Below, in pieces: positions 22,717 to 35,014 of a stretch of DNA of 64,000 bases. The position numbers and the translations under genes were made by a program. The number at the start of each line of letters is the position of its first letter. Position 1 is the stretch's first letter. Below the pieces are notes generated by a model. The model did no database searches. It saw only the letters and a program-made list of their open reading frames with translations, and had not been told where the DNA came from. The DNA comes from Chelonoidis abingdonii (Eukaryota > Chordata > Testudines > Testudinidae), in contig NC_133770.1 of assembly GCF_003597395.2 (NCBI RefSeq), positions 90,139,641 through 90,203,640 of the forward strand. The letters run 5' to 3'.

Positions 22717-23451
22717 TGTGATGTGGTGTACCTGGCACTTCATGGGTCCATGCTGGAGGCCTTGAGGTCGCACTACACTCCATTCCAGGAAAGAGCAATG
22801 AGGTGGTCCTTCAGGCCTGCTTAGAGAGGCCTCAGGAAAGAAGCCAATCAGAGCCCAGCAAACACAGATAAAAGGACCTACAGGGACTTAGCAGGGCAGT
22901 TCCTGGCTGGGACCAGAGAGGTGTGTTGCTCTGACCACAGGAGCTTAACTGGCTGCATTTGCTAAAACTGGGAGTGAGATGACTTGAGAACTTAAACCCT
23001 AAGTTAATGGGTGGAGGTAAAGGGGCTAGGTGGAAGAGGCCCAGAGAGTGCAGCAAACTAAAGGAAACAGTACATGTCTGTTGTTTGTGGGGTCCCTGGG
23101 TTGGAACCCAGAGTAATGGGTAGACCTGGATTCCCCTTCTCCCCGACCCACAGGTAAAATGGCCTAAGCCCTGAGAAGGCACAAGGCTCTGTTAGAAGCC
23201 TGAGAGAAGGGCTGGATTTAAAGGGCCCAGAGGTGGGGCTGAAGACCCTGATGAGGGCAGATGGTTTGGTGAACTCTTTGCTAGCTCGGAAGGGAATCAT
23301 TTTGATGGTGTCACTTGCCTGGAGAGCTGAGTCACTGAAGACCTGACTAGTGAGGTCAGCAACCTACTGGGGGTGCTAGAAGTGGGGAAAAGATTGTAGT
23401 ACCAAAAGATTGCTAGAAGGGGCTCAGGAGACGAGTGCTCCCCCTGTTACA
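22717..23451 (+). mobile_element. solo LTR, 735 bp
   Basis: The element starts TGTGATGTGG, ends CTGTTACA, and is flanked by a perfect 5-bp direct repeat GTGCC (22712-22716 and 23452-23456). TG...CA ends plus a short target duplication are the hallmarks of a long terminal repeat. A CCAAT box (22844-22848) and a TATA-like GATAAAAGG (22867-22875) sit 5' of the middle, supporting plus-strand orientation. There is no internal coding region, so it is the product of recombination between two LTRs. Gypsy versus endogenous retrovirus origin is not resolved. Confidence 0.8.
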
Positions 23452-23456
23452 GTGCC

Positions 23457-24530
23457 TAAGAAGTGATCAGCTACAAACACGTCTTTAGCCCCACTCCCAT
23501 CCCACACTTCTGCATGGGTGTAACATTTTTACAGTGGGGATTGTGCATGTTTTCTTGGACTGTAATCCTTTGCTTTTCTCTTTTTTCCCCCCAAGCTCTA
23601 ACGAGCCAGCAGTAACATCTGTTAGTGTTAAGATACAATATAGTGACTCTTCTGAGACTGGAGCCCTGTAGCATATTGGCTACTCAGTAGCAAGGAGATA
23701 GGCTTTTCTGTCTACATGATCTATAACATTGTACTGCTAATTCAAGAAGAGTGAACTATATTTAGATGTTCTCAAATAATTCAAAATATAGAAGTAGTTG
23801 TATAATAGATGTATAGCTGAAACCAAGCATTTAGATTAGCTGACTGCTAAAAACCAGGAATAAATTAAACTAATTCTTGTTTATCTGAAGAAAATAGGGT
23901 TATTTAGCCTCCTCCAAGTTTATGTAAATTGTGTACATACTTGTAAAATCTTCACTTTCATGAGCTCTGTAAAAAACAGTAATGGCAGATATGAATTTTA
24001 CCATGAGAGATTTACTCTAATGTTTGATGTAGACTGCATTGCACCTAGAGTTTTAAATCCCATTAGTAACTCCTTAGCTTATTAAGTGAGAATCTAATAG
24101 TATGCTTGGATAGTCTACAGGCAAACCAAGATCAGCACTGCTTTCATATTCTAGATATGATGAATGAATATACATAAAAATTGTTAGCTCTCTCAGAACC
24201 ATGGTCTTGAAATTTTAATATTATATTCCCCAACCCTTATTGATTGTCATTACTTAAAATTCCAAAGCTCTTCTCAGATGTTTCAGGCAAACTGGCAATA
24301 TCACTATAACATGAGCTTATGATGAGTTTTGCATTCAAGTTAAAAACTGGTTCCCCCTAAACTTTTAAATTGTCTGAGACAATGAAATAGCCTTAATGTT
24401 TGCAGCATTCAAGATATTTTCTGTACCAATGTATTAGGAACACTGCAAATGTTAAGATAAAAGTTATTGAATACTAAATTGGTAACTTTTAAAATGTGAC
24501 CAGTTCTTGAAGTGTAACATGCTGTCAAAG
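23457..24530. other. AT-rich noncoding sequence
   Basis: No gene or recognisable repeat was found. Confidence 0.45.
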
Positions 24531-24534
24531 ATCA

Positions 24535-24612
24535 GGAGTAAAATCCTGGTTCCATTGAAATCAATGGCAAAACTCCCATTGATCTGGACACAGTGGCAAA
24601 TGAGGTCTGATA
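24535..24612. repeat. palindromic MITE fragment
   Basis: TTCCATTGAAATCAATGGCA followed by AAACTCCCATTGATCTGG forms imperfect inverted arms around the CATTGA...TCAATG core. The same motif family recurs near 29040, 32140, 39290, 42800, 49800-50600 and 54070. Confidence 0.5.
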
Positions 24613-24879
24613 CAGAGAAGGATTTTAAGTGACAGGCTGCAGCTTTGTTCAGCATAACACAGAGAAGGCACATATCCACCATGTCACCCAGACTGCCACC
24701 GACCAGGCATTTTATGTGTTTCCACTGTGAGAGTTACAGGACTCCTACCCTATAACTCAGGGTAAACTCTCCTCAGTCTACGCCGATGACTCAGCTTGCT
24801 CTTCTGAATCCCTTCCCACTCCTCACACTCTGTGAGTTGCTAGGGGGTCAGGGAGTATAAAAGTGGGGGGAGGACCTTG

Positions 24880-25170
24880 GCTTGCAAAGGCTACAAGGTC
24901 TCCCCTGACCTATGGGCACAAGGCCCATCAGCAAAATCCCAGGTCTTTTTTATTTGTGGGAGCCCTCTCTTTTAACTACACTGGAAACTGGCAAAACTAA
25001 CATCCCTTCCAGGTATACTACTAATTACAAAATCCCATTCCTATTTAACCCAGCTGTGCCTCTAGGATGCTGGGAGGAAGGTGAAAAAAACCTACCTGGC
25101 ATATGCCAATTTCGCCACAAAGGAAAGAAGAAATTCCTTCCTGACCCCTCAAACAGCTAATAGGTCAGAC
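24880..25170 (-). repeat. CR1-like LINE 3' UTR fragment (diverged)
   Basis: On the plus strand, GGGAGGAAGGTGAAAAAAAC, then ATATGCCAATTTCGCC and AGAAATTCCTTCCTGACCCC follow the order of the CR1 3' UTR segment that is intact at 37330-37400 (GAGGAAGGTGAAAACCCCC ... AAATTCCTTCCCGACCCC). Divergence suggests another CR1 subfamily. Confidence 0.5.
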
Positions 25171-25174
25171 ACAC

Positions 25175-28100
25175 AGTAGCTGCAAAACACAACTTTGTTA
25201 CTACAGTTAGTGGGAGGGGGTGTGGTTGCTGAAATGGAGCAAGAAGCAGCTCCTCTTGGCCCTGGATAGGGTTTAAATTAATGAAATGGGAGAGTGAGGG
25301 ACCAATCATTTTCCCTACTCCTCTGGCTGGCCAATGGGAGGATGGAGCTTCTGAAAGAGGAGGGGCCACTCTGGCTTCCACAGCATGTCCTATCCTTCCC
25401 CCTTTTACACAGGCTGGCCCAATTGCTGCTGGTTCCATCAGGGTTCCCTCTCATTGAGGTGGGTGGGTGGCATTGAGTTCAATGGAGCCAGAAATTTACC
25501 CCAGCTGGCAAAAGTCCCATCCTCTTTTGTTTTTGTTTTTGTAGCAATCTTTGGACTATTTATATTTTTAAAACCCAATCACAATAAATATGTTCTGTAA
25601 CAATGGAAAAAGCGCCGTGGAGTAAGGAGTGCCCTCTTGTGCAAGTTAATAGAGATGTGGAAGCTCTTCACCTCTGTGGGATTTGCAGATTTACATAGTG
25701 GACCTCCTAGTCTTGTCTATGCTAGAGGTTAGAGTGGGACAGAAGAATGTACAGGAAACACTACAAGCTAAAATCTGCAGGGTTTCCACTCCCCAATGGA
25801 AAAGAATGAGGCTGTGACGGTTACTGTACCTGATCTTGCTGTATAATTTTAAATGTATGTATTATGCACAACCTATTGCCTACGGAGAGCTGTTTTAAAG
25901 GTGTGGGGGGGGAACCCAACCCTATTAAATTTTATCCAAGTGGATTTTCTGCTGTAATGAATGAAAACTCATCAGGAGAAATTATAATTGGGTTTGACAC
26001 CACACACTTAGTAGCTGTAATGGAAGATGAGTTCTCAAATAGACAGTGTGATGATCTGACAATCTATATGAGATAAACCAGTTTAATGCCTTAGTACATT
26101 ATTCATTAATTTGCTAACGCACTAATCTTTACAGTACACTTCCCAATTTGTTATTGTCTCTATTTCTCTAGCTACAGGCTGTGTTGTTTATCTGAGATAA
26201 AGCCTCTTGTTTCACTAATGCTTAGCAGTAAAAACAAATGCTCCCCAGCATTTTACTCTTCTCACAATAGTCATGAGGACAGTAAGTTCATATGGCTGCT
26301 GTTTTATCTTTAATGGCTGGGTGACCAGATGAGTTGATCAGTGAGGCATTGTTAGGACTCTAGTGTTGTGGATTTTTTCTTTTTTTTAATTAAAGTACAA
26401 AGAATTCATAATGCTTCCAATGAATATTCAAGACATGTTTCAACACAACCTGTAGAATATGTGCATTTTCAGGAATGGTCAAATTCCAGGCAAGTAATAT
26501 TTCATTGCCTAAAGCAAGTATCTAAGTAGCTGGTTAGAAAGTTGTGTGTTAATGCCAGTACAGGCATTAAAAAGGACAAAGAGGTACAACATCTACAATT
26601 CTGTGCTGAATGAATTAATGCCAGACTGCAAGAATGAGGCCATATACATAAGTCTTTGGATAATATTGGACGTGTTTAGATATCATCAGTAAAATTTTAG
26701 CAAAACCTACTTCATATATGAAAATAAATCCTCCATATATAAAATCAAATATGTGAACAACCTTTTCTACTTTTTACAGATGAAATTATTTCATGCCTTT
26801 CAAAATAGCTATATAATATCTTCAGACCAATGTACAATAAAACCCCACTTGTACAATGTAATATTGTATTAACTGGCAGGATATAAGAATTGTGAAGAAA
26901 GGAGTTGCTGTAGTACCTCTGTCTCATTAGATAATTGTAACATGGGGGGGAGTGAGGTTTGCATCGATAGAAATCAACAACTTAAATGTATGTAATAGAA
27001 TTTTTTGGTCTTTACGATTTCACAAGTTTATTCCCTTAAGTTGTACCATTAGTGCAAATGTTACTAGTCATCCCTCCAAGATAAGGAATCTTTCTTCCAG
27101 TATTTAATTGAATTTATTTATTTTGTCAGTCAGTGAGCAAATGAGCATGGTGTGTATCATGGGAAAAGCTGATCTGAAATGGACTATTACTGAAAATGAA
27201 ACATTTAAAATATTTTTGTCCTAAAAGGGAAAGCAAGAAAGGTGGATAGTTTATAAAGACATTCATATTTAATCAGATGCTATAAAAACCTCATTGTCAT
27301 GGTAAATCATTCCTGTGTTATTTTGTTATCCACATAATCATGGAAAGGCTAAAAACCGCTTATTAACAAATCTTGTAAAATCTTATAAAATGGCATTTGC
27401 AGATCCTGCAGTCATATTAGTTAATTAGCCATGGCAATATTCTGCCATAATGCAATGAGTCAGACTTCTTATTAGTGAACCTCCTCATCAAGAGCCATGT
27501 TATGCTCTCCAAGGGGGAGTGGGAAGGCAACAGAAAGCCATGGAAAGTCTGCAAACTGAATCTTGCAGTTTTCTTTGTATGCCCTCATTAGAGGGGAGGG
27601 GTGTAGGGAGCCATGAAGGAAGTAGGGGGCATGTGCCTTCAAACTAAGGATCTGTAAGATAAGCTGTCCTCAGCCTGAAGTCTTTGAACTGGCCCCCTCA
27701 TACTCATAGTAGACTGGCTTTGTCAGGGCATGTGATGCCAGTGGTTGCCTCCCTTACAGCTGGTAGCAGTTGTGAAGGAAACTTGGCAGAGGTTTCTCTC
27801 TCTCTCTGTCTTTTTTAATGCTGTTCATTTTATTAGACTGTTGTTCACGTATGGCTTTACCAGCTACTGCCACAGTAGGGGGTAGTGCCGAAGGACATTA
27901 ACCAGTGATTGATAGTTCCTGGAGGCAACCTCCCTACAGGGAAGAGAAGCTGGCAGAAGGCCTCCAGGAATACAGGAACAGCATGTGCGAGCAGAAACAG
28001 CAACTGCTACAGGTCTTTAAACATGTCTGGTTCTCGGTGTTGGGGAGCAGTGGCAGCACAAAGCCAAATCCTGCTGTTTTGGGGTCCGTGATGCTAGTGC

Positions 28101-28500
28101 TGGGGGCAGTGCTCTGACTCCTCTGCAGCTTGCGTTCTGGGAAACAAGCACAAAAATTCTGGCTATTTGCTGCTCTGGCGTACAAGGCAGCACAAAGGCT
28201 CCCTGTGCCCTGTCCATCCATTGTGCTGAGGCTCAAAAGCAGCCAGAATCTAACCCTTTATTTGTGGAGGAGAAATATGCAATAAGTGCAATATGAATAG
28301 TAAGAGTGATGTGCATTACAAAAACCCACTTAACCCTATAAGATACTCCTGCATTTATCCGATGAAGTTGATCTCCATAAAGTGAACTGTTGTATCCCTT
28401 CCTCCATAGTAAGCTACCATGATATGAGACCATAAAACCAATGGTTTTATGCCTGAGCATACTGTTGTCATTATCTGTCACAAATTCAATAGGACCGTGT
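25175..28500. other. noncoding sequence, no recognised gene
   Basis: A GC-richer stretch at 25200-25480 has CCAAT motifs (GACCAATCA, GGCCAATGGG) and could be an old LTR or transposon interior. A TC run lies at about 27796-27810. 27840-28250 is GC-richer without recognisable motifs. Everything else is AT-rich and featureless. Confidence 0.4.
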
Positions 28501-28504
28501 CCTC

Positions 28505-28568
28505 CCCAGGTGTAAATCAGCATAGCTCTATTGATGTGAGATTTGTAAATTTACACCAGAAAATATGC
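28505..28568. repeat. palindromic MITE fragment
   Basis: GGTGTAAATCAGCATAGCTC on the left pairs imperfectly with GATTTGTAAATTTACACC on the right. The same unit is seen near 50420-50490 (TGTAAATTGGTGTAGCGCC ... TTGATTTGCACCAGC). Confidence 0.5.
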
Positions 28569-29254
28569 CCCCACCTATTCCAGCAACCTAGTAACATTAT
28601 GGGAATGTCTGTTTTGTGTCTTTAATGTAGGGGAGCTGGTGGCAGGACATTCTCCAGGAAGGCCCCTAAGTTCAGAAGTTCACTGCCTTTCTTAGTCTGT
28701 TAGGCCCATCTCTTTTTCTCAGGTATTTTAGGGAAGAGGCTGCAGGCTGGGTTAATAGATTTTTATGGTTATGTTTGTTGACAACCAGTTGCAGTTATAA
28801 TACAAGGAGAGACTGATCTAGTTTATTTTTGGTCCATTTTTCTATTTGATTTGATAGTTTTCTGATTATGAGGGGCACCCAGGGCCTGGTACAGGCACTT
28901 ATTATCATTATTATTTTATAAACGAAAATAAATAATCCATTGTGTGTGCTTTTTAAAACTGTATCAATCAACACCAAGCATTGCAAAAGAATATGTGTGA
29001 ATTATATTTCTGTTCTTTTCTAACTTGGGAGACCAATCATACTCCAACTGAGGTCAATGGCAAATTCCTGTTGTCTTCAATGAGCATGCTTGGGCTAATG
29101 TTTTTTAGCAGGATGCTATGTACAACAAAGTGCTCTATACAGTAGTAGTACCTACACACCTGTACTGAGTTGCCTTATTGCAGTGGGTGACACTCCCTGC
29201 CCCCAATAAACAGAAAAGACCAATAAAGTGTGGAAAGGGAAACAGAGGTGGCAT

Positions 29255-29348
29255 GACTTAGGTGGCCTAAAGTCTCACACTATCAAAACTGGGAATAGAA
29301 CTAAGGTCTCCTGAGTTCCAATCCTGTGCCCTGTCCATTAGACTATAT
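29255..29348 (+). repeat. MIR/CORE-SINE-like 3' fragment
   Basis: GGGAATAGAACTAAGGTCTC, CTGAGTTCCAATCCTGTGCC and CTGTCCATTAGACTATATGATGC follow the order of the MIR terminal region (GGGATTCGAACCC...GTGCTCT..CCACTA...). The insertion is old. Confidence 0.5.
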
Positions 29349-29449
29349 GATGCTTTGAAAGTAGCTGTCCTTTCTCAGGAAAGAATGCAGATTTCCTGTC
29401 TTACTTTTTTTAGTTTGATTGGAATATTGAGATCACTTTACCCTGTATC

Positions 29450-30557
29450 TGTGACCACAGGAACCCCTCAGTGTCATATGGCAGAGGGACACCCATACTG
29501 TAACTCACATCAGGCCTGATACACTCCTTGCCCCAACACACTGCTGTCATTTATTTATTTATATATATCTCCCCAAAGTGTCATGGAAGGATCATATGTA
29601 AACTGGTGACATAGTGGTCCCAAAAATCATTGTGTGATGTGTGAATGGGTTGCGCACAATCAGTTAAAGATGTATGCTGAAAACATGTTCTTAAAATGTG
29701 TTTGGGGGGCAGATCATAAAACCAGCCTGCCCCAGAGAATGGAATGTGTATTTACCTTCTGACCAGCTTGGTTAGAAGCAGAGAACAATGGAAGCATATT
29801 TACATATAAGGTAAACACAGCCATCAAGCTAAGCAAGTGTGGAAGACTGTTTAACAATCATGGTGGGGACAGAATCTGTACCCCAGGGAGATAATGGACT
29901 GAGTAATATTAGAGGAGGAAAAAAAACATGTTAGTTATACGTCATGTGACTTAAGGGAACAGCACCCTTTGACCCTATGAATGCTAGATCCTCTTGGCAT
30001 GAGAGGCTTGGAACTGCTGGAAACTTGATGCAAGTCAGAAACCTGCTTAGACAAAGATTGTAACTTGCTGAAATTAAATTCTAGTCACTTGAAAACATGT
30101 TTTGATTTGTTTTGTTTGTAACTATACTTGTCTTATTGATTCCTGCTTAGTATCACTTAGATATGTGTACTTTATTAATAAACTCATTCTTCTTTTATTA
30201 CAAAACCATCTCAGCACTGTGTATTAATGGTGGAGGGTGAGACCTCAGCTAACTCAATAGGCTGGTGTGTCTGCTGCTTCTTTGGAGGCAGTGAACTTAA
30301 CTTCTATGAGTGTCCAGTGAGAGGGGCTGGACACTCCAGGGAAATGTCTCTGGAGAGCTTGGGAATTGAGATTCAGTGATTGCTACCTGCAAGGCCAGGT
30401 TTGGACTGGCAAAATCCTGAGGAGTTTGCTGGCAAAGCAGAAAAGCTGGCATGTCAGCAACTGACATACATCTTAGCAGTGGCAAAACTCACTCCTTGTG
30501 AGGCAGAGCAGTAACATAGTGGCTCATAGTTCTGGATATACTGAGCAAAACGTCACA
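29450..30557 (+). mobile_element. solo LTR of an endogenous retrovirus-like element, 1.1 kb
   Basis: The ends TGTGACC and CGTCACA form a 6-bp inverted repeat (TGTGAC/GTCACA). They are flanked by GTATC (29445-29449) and GTATA (30558-30562), a 4-5 bp target duplication with one mismatch. A polyadenylation signal AATAAA at 30177-30182 is preceded by a T-rich region, as at an R/U5 boundary, and supports plus orientation. The length suits an ERV LTR. No internal gag, pol or env sequence is present. Confidence 0.75.
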
Positions 30558-30562
30558 GTATA

Positions 30563-31505
30563 ACAGCAATATCAATTGCATGAACAATTGCAATCCCCCT
30601 GTGATTCCCCATCAACACCAATTACTTTGCACTGTAACATTCCACCTTTCTCCCACCCCATCCCCTATAAACCAATTGCTATGTTTGTCATAAACATGTG
30701 TGAGACATACAGTAGTTTTGCCATTGACAGAGGAATTTATGTGGCAAGAAGTCCTCATGTGATTTCCTTGTCATTTCCGCACACGGGTACAAAATGGGGA
30801 CCAGGCTGCCATGTCTCTAAAGAATAGAATGCCTCACTCACTTTTTAATTATTTAATACATCTTTTTTTTCCTCATAAATATTCTCACAGGGCCCACAGG
30901 TAATAGGAATAAGGCAATATCTCAGGACAAAAAAATCCCTAGCATATTTTATTGCTTCAAACAAGTAGAATTGCATAACAAATGTAAACAAAGCAAAAAA
31001 ACCAAAATATTCTTTAAGGTTAAACAGTAAAAAATATAATGCAATATTTTAAACATAATGTAAACTTTAAAAAAATTATTTTACTGTCGGTTATAGTATT
31101 AGTACGACAATCCTGCAGACTGTTGACTTAATCAGGAGTTTGACCTTCCTTAAAAATGGCTCTTAAAATTGTAGATGCAAACTATCCCACCACCTGCTAA
31201 ACTATGATTAATTTTCCTTCATGTGACATTCCGATAAATAATAATCATCTCTAGTTGTTTTAATTTCTTTGTATAGGAAGGTTATATAGATTGGTTGAAA
31301 TGTTATTTCTATTGTAAATTTTGTGACCTATCCTTTGATCAGCCTCTTGTTCTTTGTGCAAGTGCTATTAATAGTCGTCAAGTAGATTAAAAATGTTCAC
31401 AGACTCCACCATTTTCTTTAGAATATTATGTGTGCAACTGTCTCTGAATGATATTGCAAACATATCTTATTTAACTGCATGTACAACAGTTGCAGCATTT
31501 CAGTA
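30563..31505. other. AT-rich noncoding sequence
   Basis: No gene or recognisable repeat was found. Confidence 0.45.
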
Positions 31506-31510
31506 CCCTT

Positions 31511-31722
31511 CGAGACTGGCAACTATTAAAAGAAATGTTATAAAGTTCCTGTGGACTGCACCTCCTCCAGCAGCTCCCATTGGCCGGGAATGGCGAATCA
31601 TGGCCACTTGGAGCTGTGGGGGGAGGGGCCATGCCTGAGGACGGTTAACGTATACAAAATGTCTCACAGCCCGCCAGCAGATTACCCAGTTGGGCCGCAT
31701 GTCAAAGGTTGTCGACCCCTTG
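31511..31722. mobile_element. hAT-type nonautonomous element, internally deleted
   Basis: The right end AAGGTTGTCGACCCCT is the reverse complement of the CAGGGGTCGGCAACCTT-type terminus also seen at 36862. The left end (GAGACTGGCAACTATT) is a degraded partner. The interior CTCCCATTGGCCGGGAATGG, CACTTGGAGCTGTGG and CAAAATGTCTCACAGCCCGC I recognise as a turtle hAT interior. No 8-bp duplication could be matched. Confidence 0.6.
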
Positions 31723-32009
31723 TTTATCATCACTATTAGCGTAATACAGAAAAAGCCACCTTCTTCCAACACTTAAAGAACCATTATTAGAATAAGAAAA
31801 GCAGTATCATCCCTAAAGGTACTGTCTCTCCCTCTCTGCTTCACTCTAAATCTTCTGCTTAGAGCCGTCCTCAGCCTCTGGTGCCTTGCTTCTAGCTGTA
31901 GCTTTAAATAAATAGCATAAGTATCTGTATACCTCTTGGTTCATAATATATTCTCAATAGCACGAGGCAAGGTACGCAAAATGTAAAGTAACATCAGAGA
32001 GAATTGAGG

Positions 32010-32205
32010 GCCTGATTCTCCAGTGTTTTAAAACTGCTGTAACTCCATTGATGTCATGGAGTCTCTTAAATTCCATCAGAATAACTGAGATCAGAAAGAG
32101 GTCTGGAGTGAGATCAGCCTTCATCATTTTAGGGCCTGATCTAATGCCCAGTAAAGTCAATGGGAATCTTTCCATTGACTTCAGTGGGCTTTGGATTAGG
32201 CCTAT
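32010..32205. repeat. two palindromic MITE fragments
   Basis: TTAGGGCCTGATCTAATGCC and GGGCTTTGGATTAGGCCTA are inverted arms around the pair CAGTAAAGTCAATGGGAAT / TTCCATTGACTTCAGTG (32131-32203). A degenerate partial copy (GGGCCTGATTCTCCAGTG...) precedes it at about 32009-32065. Confidence 0.6.
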
Positions 32206-34830
32206 TTAAAAACTTCACACTCTAGGACATGGTAACAGACTTCCCTGTGCTCAATTGGCTGTTCCAGGCCAAAGCAGAGTGGTTTCATACAGCATTTGGG
32301 GTGTGTACAATGTCTATTGGCCTTTCAGGGAACCCTGGATCACATAAAATAGAATAGTTTTCATGGGTGGGAGTTCTGCAGAAACTGACTCCATGTTTGC
32401 CTAGCTGATTCAGCAATTGGAGCATATGGGAGTTATGCAAGCATATCAAAGGGAAGAATTTGGGAGAGCAGGCAGCCTACAAAGCTCTTTATCAGAACAA
32501 ACCCAGATTCCATGTATGCAGCATGAATCTTGGGGATTAATACAGAGGCAGTAGGTTGAAGGTTCAAGCAAATGATCCCTCCTCCTCCTCCAGTACATCA
32601 CAATCCTCATTTCAGCCGAATTTTTCAAAGTTCATCCATGGTTATGCATTGAATTTGGCTCCCTGGATAGCAGGGCTGTTGACTGAGGTCTGCCAGGCAA
32701 GCTTTCTGTGGAATGGCATCAAAGACTTCTTTGCACATGCTCTGGGGGGGCTCCTCTGGTATCAGGTTCAAGTTCCATCTATTGCAAAAAGGACTGGAGT
32801 AACCATAGTATCAATTAATCAGCCTTTCATGTGATTGCCAGCAAATTTAAATTTGGCTAGTGGAATCAGATTCCCAATGGCAGTGCAGGCAATGAGACGT
32901 ACAACTTTTGCAGGTTGCAGCTCAAATCATTGCTAAAACAGAGTCTTAAATTGCTTTCCAGCACTGTTCTGTGCTCCAAAATGTCTTTCAAAGTCTTCTG
33001 GGCTCTGGTTTATTGTATTATCTTTGTTATTGTGATGGGCAGTAATTTATATTTGTCACGACTACTCTTCATTTGGCTGGTAGCAACCTTGTTTTCTTTT
33101 TATTTTAACTGAGAAGGAGTCTTGTATTTTCAATAATTAAACCATATCTTGGTGATACAGCATATAACCCTGAAACCTCTTAAGTAAAACCCATGTTTTT
33201 ACCTCTGCTGTCTAATGGGCTTCAATGACATTTTAAAAAAAGTTGTCATGAAAAATTAAAGATGATGATAATAATAGGCATTATTATCCTGTTTGTTACA
33301 TGCTGCAAATTTAGGGAGATTTAGATTTCTCCTGGGGAACTGCTTGATGTATATTTGTTTTCAATTAAATTTGCATATGTTGTTTTAAACTTGATTTTAT
33401 CCCTATAGTTGCTTTTGCTGAGGCGGGAAAAATAAATGTATCATGTCCTCCCTTTATTACAACAGGAGCCTAAGATTGCGGGCATTACAAAGAAGTGGTG
33501 AAGCTGGATCATTACTCATACACTTTTATGTAATGGGAAGCTAAAATTCACTAACTTTATATCAGAGTGACTGCTGAGAGAGGGCATGTTGTGAGGGAGT
33601 GTAAGTGTGTAAATAATAATGAAAGTCCTTAGTGCCATTCAGTATGTAAGAAAGTCATAAATGTAATTGGAGCAGTAAAGTGAAATCCATGATGACAAAC
33701 ATCAACACAACAAAAAGAGTGAAATTGTGGTTATTTTTACTTTGACAGATTATGCCAGCTTCCTGGGGGAGGCCCAGATGGTGTACAGGAACATGTTATG
33801 AACAGTGATATTTTAATATTTGTATTATATGATATTTGGGAATACAATGCCACAAACACACAAGGAGTTTTTGCATTTTGTGAACCTATAGCGCCTTGCA
33901 GAATACAGAGTTTACTACTGACTGACTGAAACAATAGATAGGAAAAGTTCTCGGACTGCTTAGAGATTTGTTTTTGATGTTGTGATAACTATGAGGCACA
34001 GTGCAGCATGGTGTTACGAGGTTGTTAAGTTTCCTGTCTCTCTAGATAGGCAGTTTGAATGTTTCTTTCTTTAAAAAAAGAGGGGGAGGGAGAAAAGGAA
34101 GAAAATGATTTAACAATTATGCAGGAAATTATATGATGCTAAAATTGTACCATGTTCTGCTGTTTCAAAGGAGAGACTTTCTACAGTATTGTGCATTGCA
34201 AAGGCTGTAATTTTCAGATATGAAAAAATGTAGATTACAAAACAAAGAAAAATTTGAATATGTCTACTGGTTAAAGCAAAGCAAAACAAAAAGAAGGCAG
34301 CTGGAGAAAATTTGGGGGAATTAGGGATAAGAAAATGTATTATTTTAAGGGCAGTGAATGATAAATAACTGTGCTTGGGAATAAAATCTGAGGGGCTGAC
34401 AGTACTGGAAACTAAGTAGTTCTTTCTGTGTTCTGTCATTTAAGGTATAGTGTCATTTGGTGTTGAACAGATCCAATTTTTAGATAAGCAATTGTTCATT
34501 CTTTGTAGTAACTCTTCTGCAATAGACTAACAGACGTGAAAGTCTCTTTTCCAAACGGAAGAGAAACTAAATTGCTGGACTGATACCAATCAACCATGTT
34601 TTGTATTAGACCCTTTGGACCCGAGACACAGTCCTTTCTGAGTGAGGCCAATCAGGGAGGATCTCCAGGATGCTGGCAGTAGGAGAATTACTGTGACTGA
34701 CACTAGTATACACTGATATTTATTTCCTGGCCCATGTCATGTGAATTGGACCATCATTGTAACAGTTGTCACTAACCCATATCTCCTGTGGAGACCAAAT
34801 AATTCTCCTGTTATGACCAGGCTCCGCTGG
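32206..34830. other. AT-rich noncoding sequence
   Basis: No gene or family-level repeat was recognised. A TCCTCCTCCTCC tract lies near 32579. Confidence 0.45.
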
Positions 34831-34833
34831 CCA

Positions 34834-35014
34834 CATAGAATATCAGCAGCAGAAGGGACCTCAGGAGGTCATCTAGTCCAACCCCCTCCTCAAAGCAAGG
34901 CCAATCCCCAGACAGATTTTTGTCCTAGACACCTAAATGGCCCCCTTAAGGATTGAACTCTCAATCCTGGGGTTAGCAAGGCCAGTGCTCAGACCACTGA
35001 GCTATCCCTCCCCC
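34834..35014 (-). repeat. tRNA-derived SINE, turtle Cry family
   Basis: On the minus strand the 5' end reads GGGGGAGGGATAGCTCAGTGG with an RNA polymerase III A box (TAGCTCAGTGG), then TTGAGAGTTCAATCC as the B box. A tRNA-unrelated body with GGCCATTTAGGTGTC follows, and a 3' region CTAGATGACCTCCTGAGGTC with an AGAATATCAG-like tail at the left. This layout is that of the lysine-tRNA-derived SINE known from cryptodiran turtles, and is the best organism marker in the window. It is full length but diverged. Confidence 0.85.

Noticed and set aside
22832..23300. 116- and 80-codon minus-strand frames
   Set aside because: They are antisense to a solo LTR with 5-bp target duplication and have no retroviral protein motif.
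30160..30200. AATAAA as the polyadenylation site of a host gene
   Set aside because: It lies at the expected position inside the 29450-30557 LTR and needs no host gene to explain it.
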